64,000 bases of DNA from Astropecten irregularis (taxonomy: Eukaryota; Echinodermata; Asteroidea; Paxillosida; Astropectinidae). Location: positions 21,063,217 to 21,127,216 of the forward strand of contig OZ020246.1 of assembly GCA_963971285.1 (NCBI GenBank). Direction: 5' to 3'. Positions within the stretch are counted from its first letter, which is position 1. Each line of letters opens with the position of its first letter. The notes under the pieces were generated by a model. The model had not been told where the DNA came from. It did no database searches and saw only the letters and a list, made by a program, of their open reading frames with translations. This document shows positions 56,453 to 64,000 of the stretch, piece after piece. Made by a program: the position numbers and the translations under genes.

Positions 56453-59123
56453 TAACCATTTAACAATTTGAGGAATTTATTTTCAAATTCAGTGTACATC
56501 CCAGCCAAATGACATGATTTGTCCAAGTAAATTGCTCAGAATCATTCAATTGTTGTGCGGCCATTTTCCGCAAAATGAATCTAAATTTTCTGCACGGTCA
56601 TTGCATTAATCAGCCTGAATCCTAAACCTTTCACCGCATACACTGTATCAGTTTGGTTTCCTAAATTTGGACTGTTTAGCCTACATAGGAAACATTATGC
56701 ATAAAATGAATCAAGACAAGTATTCTCGGCCATCTATCTACGCTGTCAATTTTCATTGTGTTAGCCATGCGTTATTGTTGGTGGCAGTCCCCCAGACAAA
56801 AGATCTGGAGTGGCTAAAGGGCCCCGGACCAGACCAGACCAGACCATGCAGAGAGCCCCCCTGGCACACCACCCTGGCATGGTCTGCATCACCCGAGAAA
56901 CTTGATTAATTTGGTTAGGAATAATTTTTCCTGTTCCAGGGATATTCGGTGACTTGGAGGCAGCAAATTGAGTGGGAGGGTGGGTTGGAGATGATGTTGG
57001 GAAGTCTGAAGGACCAGAGACCCAGTTTATTGGGGCAGCTTGTACCCAGAAGTACCACAACAAAAATTGAAACCAGAATCGTCGCTTTACGCTATTTTTA
57101 TGATCGTTCTCTCACTGTACACTGCAAAGAATGACAAGAGAATTGAATTACACGTGCACAGACTTGCACTCTGCTTATTTGCTATGGACACGCTGCATTT
57201 TGTGGAGTGTGGAGACCGCGAAGAGAAGAGGGTTGGTGTATGCCTCTAATTTGAATCGTCACATTATGAGTTTTACTCATTACAGCCAAAAGATGATGGG
57301 ACATTGGAAGGAGTCCAAACAACCATCATAATTCTTATTAATAATTGTTCAGGGTTTGTCAGCGTGGTGATATATAATATCTTCCAATCACTCCGTCCCA
57401 CTGTAGATGTATCATATAGCACAATTGCTAACCATGGACAATGATAGAGCACATGCACATGTAGGACACATTGCCCGAAATGTTGAGTTACTAGCTCTTT
57501 GCAGAGCCACACTTCAAAATAGCTCATTAATAAATCACCGCAAATTATAGGCCTACATCCCACATTGGGATTGCACAGTGCAAATCTTCAAATGTCATGA
57601 AAACATGGACAGAAATGGGTTTTTTTTCCCCAGTATATCCTAGGGATTGGTCACAGGGGGTATCCATTTTAACAGATCCCCACACGGTAAGGCTCGAGAT
57701 TCTAGTGTAAATAGGGTTGGAGGCGCAAAGCTAATAATGTAAGGCTAAAGAAAACTGAATATAATTGCAGGTCGTTATTTTGGTTGATGGTCACTTGTAC
57801 TTGCAAAGCTTTTTACACTCTCGGTCTCACTAATACCTTGTTTGTACAGTACAGTATTGCCATTTGAAGGTAACTTATATTCAGTATTCTTGGGTATTAC
57901 ATGCATGGAACACACTAGGCCTATATTATACCACCTTCCCATGTGTGTTTAACTTCTTGCCAGTTTGGGTTCAATGGAGTTCATAATCATCATACCCTGT
58001 GTATTTATATTGGCCTATGCCTGCTGTATGTTCAATATGCCTTAAAAATTGTTCAATTAGGGGAAACTAACGCGATTTGGAGGCCCAAAGACTTGTTTTT
58101 GCAGTAAATGTGTCATATTTGTCCAATATTTAGCCAAAAATAAGAAGAGAGAAAAGAAATTAGGGGTTGGAAAGAAATGAAAAATGCAAGGGTGAACCCC
58201 CCTCCTGGTCTCCCCATGGGCAGTTTATTGTGGCCCCCCTCATCAATGGCTTGACCTTTTCCCGACAGGAGGTCACACGAGGGCCTAGGGCCCCTCCAGT
58301 CTTGAATAATGCCATCTCCCCCACCTTCCCCCTCTCCTGTATTTTAAGTCCAGGGATTTTAAGTAACGTCTGGCTTTGTGTGGGGCTTCCACAAAGGGAC
58401 AGAAGTCACCCAGCGCTACACGAGCGATCATTAGGAGCACAAAAGGCATTTTGATGCAATAAACTGCGCAGTGCCCCGCAGCAGCAGAATATGAAAGATG
58501 CATGGCTTGCTCTGGCCCGGGCCGTGTGGTATAGAAGTAATATAACTACGGCCTGAATCACTTTTTCTTTTTAATAACCCTCCTGAAGGGACAAACCACG
58601 ATGGCAGCTATGCAAGCCCGGGCCAAGCCGCTAGCAAATCATTTCATATATAATAATATAGATATATAATTTGAACCAACCCACTAATCAATTGGTGGTA
58701 TTGTTCGGTGAAGAACATAGAGAAGCTATATATTTTGCTTGGGGATTGGTTTGAATCTGCCGTTCTCTGGGATATATATATTCTGTATTCAGATCGTGAA
58801 TGCGATGTCGTGGCAGTATGTGCAATCGTGATTCATATATTTATGATGATGATGATATTTTCTTTTTTTTTACTTTGTGGGGCAGGGAAAATTATTTCTA
58901 CAAAAAGATTCCTGCTTTAAGTGATGATCTCACTGAGGTGCATGGGAGGGATTCAGTCATGTCTTTCACACGGATATAACTTTATATTTTATGATTGTAA
59001 CAAAATGAGCAGTGATTTCACTCAATTCAAGAATCACTAGCTTAGCAACAAATCTTAAGTGCCAGCTTCTCCTAATGGATTTGTTGAATTCATGCATTTA
59101 ATAACAAAATTGATAAGTATTAC
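56453..59123. other. Gene-free intronic stretch
   Basis: 56828-56848 has a GACCAGACCAGACCAGACC microrepeat. 58160-58700 is mixed-composition, non-repetitive sequence that might be regulatory. No exon recognised. Confidence 0.45.
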
Positions 59124-59251
59124 TGGGATGTGAGACTTCACATTTAAATCTGAATTCCGATTTTTTTTTTTTAGATTTTAACTCAGAATTTCAGCTTTTT
59201 GTACACCTGCTCTGTACACTCAAAAAATTGTTTGTGGCCACTCACATCCTT
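59124..59251. mobile_element. MITE family D copy 4
   Basis: TGGGATGTGAGACTTCACAT at the left, GTGGCCACTCACATCCTTGG at the right, and GTACACCTGCTCTGTACACT inside. Confidence 0.7.
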
Positions 59252-62200
59252 GGTAGTAAAAACAGAAACTGTAAAGCGTTAAAGAATTATGCTCAATGCA
59301 AATTACAATCTGCTGCAAACTGCTCATCAGCCAAAATAATTACCTAAAATTTATAACATGCTTGGAGTTAGGAGGGCCTGAGGCGTTTCAATCCTGGTAG
59401 GATTATGTTTATTACTTGTATTACATGTAATTGTAGAATTATAATTTGTTGCATTTTTTTGTTTTGTAAATGTAGGTCCTATAGGCTAAAGTCATGCAGT
59501 TTCATTTGTTGTTTGTTTTTACCAACCAGATATCTGTTATGATATCTGATGATGTTAGATTCTGCAAATACTTTAGAGTGTCTCCTGTACGTACATCTTG
59601 CATCAGCAGCCAGAGCTCAAACAAAATTTATTAATAACGAAGCCGCCAAATCATACTACCGATATTTCCATACTCTGGGATCCCTCAGGGAAGTTTTCCT
59701 GGGCATCTTTTCATGGTCGGGTGCCTCGATTCGGCGGCATGGCCTGGCAAATCCCAGGGATTCTTTGGAATTAATTGACAAACGGCTTATATAGGCCCTC
59801 GGTGTAGGGATTTGTGTATGGAGGAGGGTTGTATGTGTGGGTGTTGGGGTAGGGTGGGGATAGTGTGAGCTTGTAGTGCTGTGGTATTTAAACTGTGGAC
59901 TTAAGAGGACATTAATATGATCCGAGATTGGGAAATAGGTCCACAATTGGAAAGGATGTGCAAAACCAATGGAGCTGCTGCCAAAAAGTTTAAGTCCAAA
60001 CTAAAGAGGACCAATAGTGTGGGTGTGTGTTGGGGGGGGGGGGGGGGTATAGTGTGGATGTAGGTTTTGACTAATAAGCAGACTAACTGCCATTGTTAAG
60101 CCATACAGGGATAGGGGTAACATGTATGACTCAGTCCTCATCCCAGCCACTTCTTACAAGTGACCCCTGACATCCATTTGAAAGAAATTGTTGAGATTGA
60201 TTCTTAGTCCTTGCCTGATAGGCTGCTTTTTAATTAACAGCCATGGATAGGGATATGACTTGGTCAAACACAATCTTTAGGCTGCGTACAGATATGCCCT
60301 TAGCAACAGCCGAAGCCATGAATCTGAATATGGCCATAGGTTTACAGCAGAGTTTGTGATGACTAAGATAAGATTTCATATTTGCACAATTTAAGGGGTG
60401 AATTTATTCTTTAAACAAATTCTACATTTTACTATGAGAGATCTGGTTCTAATCAAAATTGAAATCTTCAAGCTAAAATAGTGTTGAAATATTGAGGTAA
60501 TTTCTTTGACTGGATGCTTCAATGATTGAGTGTGATGCCAAAATAAAATGTCTATATTAATTTAGATCCTGTGCCCTGGATATCAATAACAAGAATTGTT
60601 GAGTTCTGATCCTGGACACCATCGTACTTAGTGTCCAACTCAAAACTCTGGCCCCTTTCAATAACCTTTCACCCTCCCCCGTGCCAACCCATTGACTCTC
60701 CCAACTTGTCAGTGATGAGTCACAAAAATGGAGAAACATTGCGTGTTTGCAGATCATCAAAATTGAAGCGTTTATGGGTTCGTCCATCTTTTCACCGATC
60801 GATTCCATCGGGGCAATGTTGCAAATTGTCAACAAAGTGGGGTTTTTCTTCCAAATATTGATCTATTTGTTCAATGTTCCCTCTTGGGCTCTAGGGTTAC
60901 CAACAAAAATATCCTCCCTCCTTTTTGGGGTGGGCCAGAAATATAAAAGCCTTCAGTTTTTTCCGGCCTAGTTAAAAAGCTTCGGTTACAATCCTTGCGC
61001 TTGGAAGTGAATGGCTCTAGCTCCATTGATCTGAACTTTCTTTCATTCGACGGACATTTGATAGTGATTTTCTCCCTTATGCAGTCGGAGAAGAGGGAGG
61101 GGACAAAATGTGTACCAAACCTGGTTCCCGAGTTGATACAAATATTTTTTTTATGAGCAATTTAATTGAGAAGAGACACGGACTACCCTCTGTGATGATA
61201 AAGGGCAATATGATCCAACGCTGTTTCACGGTTTCAAGTGTGTAGACTCACTACTGTTTCACCGGCGACTTGGCCACTTTCAAATGAACACATTCAACAC
61301 ACAGACAAAGAGAGTAACAAATGGAGTCTAATCAAAAAGGTTAAACTCAATATTCTTCAGGATTGCCTCCTCCCCTCCCTCCTCCCCGTTCTTTCCTTCT
61401 CGAATCAACCGGTCGAACCCATTATGTGATCTTGATTTTTTTTTTCAGTGATGAAAGTGAGTCCGTACTTGGAAGGGCACAGAATCCCCCTGTGATGAAA
61501 CCAGACAGGCCCTGACAGTCTCGTTAAATTCTCAGTATAACTGCTACATTTACACGGTCAGTAACAGTCAATAGGAGTTGGTGTTTCTGGTTGGTTTTTT
61601 TTGTTTTTAACAAGAATGACCATCGGCACTGGAGTCTTCTCGGTCAGCCAGAAGCTTGACTGTTGCCCTTTTCGAATTCTTGCCCAATCTCTTTTGATTT
61701 TGTTTTTGTCACAAGCAATCAGGTCACTGGTTCAGTATATTCTGACAATGTGACGAAAGAATGCACTTTTCTGCACCATGGACAGCTACATTTCCTGCTG
61801 CCTCAAAAATTGAAGTCAGTTGGAAAATGTCTAAGATTCGCCATCTGCCCATGCATGCAGTGCCTGGAGACTTACAATATCTGGGCCACACTCAGAAAAG
61901 AAAGAAAGACGGGGAAAAAAAGACCCCAAAATGCCATCCAAATCAATTTATGTTGATGTTTCACTTAACTTCTACCCTCAAAAATATCATCTTACCTACA
62001 CCACACCAAATTATCATTAACCAAGCATTGATTGTCGCATCCATTGAAAGAAAGTCTCTTATTTCCATAAAACAAAAAAAATCAGTAATTCTGAGTCACC
62101 TTTTACGGTTGATACCGAGAGAGGTAATTCTTCCTTTATAAATAACCACAATACCAGACCAGGCTAACACGGAACAAAAAAAGAAACAGTGGTAGCTAGA

Positions 62201-63850
62201 GAGAACAATCGTAATTATGTTTGAGAGGGCACCACCATGAGTCATCAGTACAGTGCCTCTCTAATGAGTTAACTCCGGACACCAAACTGATTCCAGACAT
62301 GGCAATTATTCATGCTACCAATTACTCATAGATAATATTTTCCATCTTGGGCGCTTTTTTTTTTTTTAATTCCGAGGTGTAATAATAAGCCCTATAGTGT
62401 CTTTTTTCGGAATACGGGGCTCCAGCATCTTGATGAGTATTAATGAGAAAACTGCTGGGGAGAGAATTACTCCGCGGGTATAATGAGAACTTAATTGAGA
62501 TTTCTGGTATCGGGGCATTATTATGGCTAGTTTACTCCAGAGAAGATGCATGATCATGGGGCTCTCTTATTAATTTTGGGTTGCCAGCGTCCAGGATATT
62601 ACACTAGGATGATGATGACTGATGAGTTTGAGACCGGGGCCCAATCCTGGGTAATTTCTTCGGATCTGGTGGTCTTCAGCCCCAATGTTTGGCCCTCTTA
62701 ATTTAGTGCATTAGTCCCCTAAACAGGTGTTGATCACTGGTATTAGATGATGTGCAGATTAATCTTCATTTTGAGGCATTGGGACATCACATTTATAGCT
62801 TCCAACATGCACCAATCAAGTAATGATGACCAATCTGCGTTACAGGAATAAGAGGCTATACTCCAGTTGTGGAGTAACTAGATTTGCGGATTTGTAGGGA
62901 TTATAAGAAGAATGGTTTGTGGATCACACCATGAATCTCTTTTACAAAAGTGTGGTTCTGAAAAGAACCGGCGAGTGAAACTCAACGTTTCGGCCAGTAT
63001 GCTCTAACCGTCCTCTGGAGAGTGTATGCCATGATTTCTGCTCTACAAAGCTTCAAATCTTATGATAAGACTAGAGAATGTACTTTTATTTTGTGGGAGG
63101 AATGGGCATGAGTTCAGATTTAGTGAAGATGTACAACATAACTGCCAAGCTGCATTCCACAGCAAGGCCTACTAACCAAATACATCTCGCAACAAAAAAA
63201 TCAACCCTATTGCCTCAAACTAAAAAACAGACAAGGGGAGGGAAGAGGAACTAACCTCTTTTCTATTTTTGGTCACATTAACTATACACGGTCAGACACG
63301 AAGGCTGTTTGATTTGGTTTCTCGGTGAGGGGAAAAAACACAGCAACTTGCCGCTGGTGAAGCGTGGCACACTTTGGCCAATTCAAACTGTGGTGGCCCT
63401 CGGTGATGTACTAGTGCAGCATGAATTGAGCATTATGAAAATAACATTTTATTGCATTGCCAGTCGAAACATTCTAGAGGAATTTGACCTATTTATTGGG
63501 GAAAATGTACAATTTGGGATTTGTGTGCCCTTGTTTTGGAAATTGACCATTCATGAAATATTTCAATTCTGAACTGACATATAAAACAACCCAATAAATG
63601 AACAAAAATACAAATTAATTTGTATTTTCTGTATGTTTATTGTAGGAGTCTTGGTCCTGCAGAAGTTACAAGTGATAACATTGACCACAAGTGACTTCAC
63701 TGAACCTATCAAGATAGAATTTTGTTTAGATATGTTGAAGATGTAACTATTTTTGTTTGTGTGTACAAGTTTACCGATGAAATGCCTGAGGCATTGTTAA
63801 TGTATTATGAGAGATACAAAATACACATGGGAGATATTGGATGCTGTATC
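59252..63850. other. Gene-free; G run and regulatory-looking island
   Basis: A run of ~18 guanines lies at 60030-60047. 62240-62640 is rich in ATTA, TAATGAG and GATGATGATGAC motifs and looks regulatory. A CAACGTTTCGGCC phrase near 62980-62993 (complement GGCCGAAACGTTG) may be another hammerhead-tail relic. No exon recognised. Confidence 0.4.
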
Positions 63851-63979
63851 AATGGGAGACTTTGGAGAACCAGTCTTCAAGTCAACACAACAGCGCACGC
63901 GCAAAACAACGCGCGCATGCTCACAATTGCGTGCGCGTGCACTGTTGACTTGAAGACCGGTTCTCCAAAGTCTCCCATT
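63851..63979. mobile_element. 129-bp near-perfect hairpin element
   Basis: AATGGGAGACTTTGGAGAAC, CAGTCTTCAAGTCAACA on the left pairs with TGTTGACTTGAAGACCGGTT, CTCCAAAGTCTCCCATT on the right; arms of 37 bp differ at about one base. The loop side holds GCGCACGCGCAA and TTGCGTGCGCGTGC, extending the hairpin. Non-coding. The window ends 21 bases later. Confidence 0.75.
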
Positions 63980-64000
63980 GTGTAAGGGATGTGCCAACCA

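Noticed and set aside
62940..63040. Further hammerhead core on the minus strand
   Set aside because: GGCCGAAACGTTGAG is present but the CTGATGA part reads CCAGAGGA; only a relic at best.

Overview
This window is metazoan nuclear DNA: AT-rich, intron- and intergene-like, with no bacterial-style gene packing, and most of its structure comes from mobile elements. Only one coding exon can be named with confidence: the terminal exon of an APCDD1-like gene (a membrane-anchored Wnt inhibitor) on the minus strand at 43005-43742. The mix of animal-specific APCDD1 domain, many short terminal-inverted-repeat (TIR) elements, tRNA-derived SINEs, non-LTR retroposon tails and hammerhead-bearing Penelope-like tails suggests a marine invertebrate deuterostome. 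I lean towards an echinoderm, but the sequence alone does not settle this.

Layout. 1-6.7 kb is a nest of repeats: a Penelope-like tail, several TIR elements, and a tandem family of ~400-bp units into which a 1.9-kb element with ~485-bp terminal direct repeats has inserted (flanked by CCTAA duplications). 6.7-12 kb holds further TTAA-flanked MITEs and the 3' part of a non-LTR retrotransposon (reverse-transcriptase C-terminal fragment, minus strand), itself interrupted by a head-to-head pair of hammerhead-type tails. 12.1-14.3 kb is one larger TIR element carrying six perfect TGACGTCA motifs and a nested MITE. 14.3-24 kb has dispersed MITEs, a tRNA-derived SINE and a tandem trimer of tRNA-like units (19.9-20.3 kb). 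24-43 kb has more SINEs, a compact hammerhead-ribozyme motif at 27.2 kb, two inverted MITE copies flanking a splice-bounded candidate exon (32.1 kb), and a frameshifted coding-like stretch at 34.7-35.0 kb.

43-64 kb begins with the APCDD1 terminal exon. No further APCDD1 exon was recognised up to 64 kb, so the upstream intron is either longer than 20 kb or contains an exon I could not recognise. This stretch carries a 714-bp Harbinger-like element packed with ACGTGC motifs, a GC-rich TIR element at 52.5 kb, short hairpins, and several AT/homeobox-motif-rich islands that could be regulatory. The window ends in a nearly perfect 129-bp hairpin element.

There is no operon, phage, CRISPR, rRNA or intact tRNA gene. 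Functional interaction between features is mainly mobile elements nesting in one another, plus a developmental signalling gene embedded in a large non-coding landscape.
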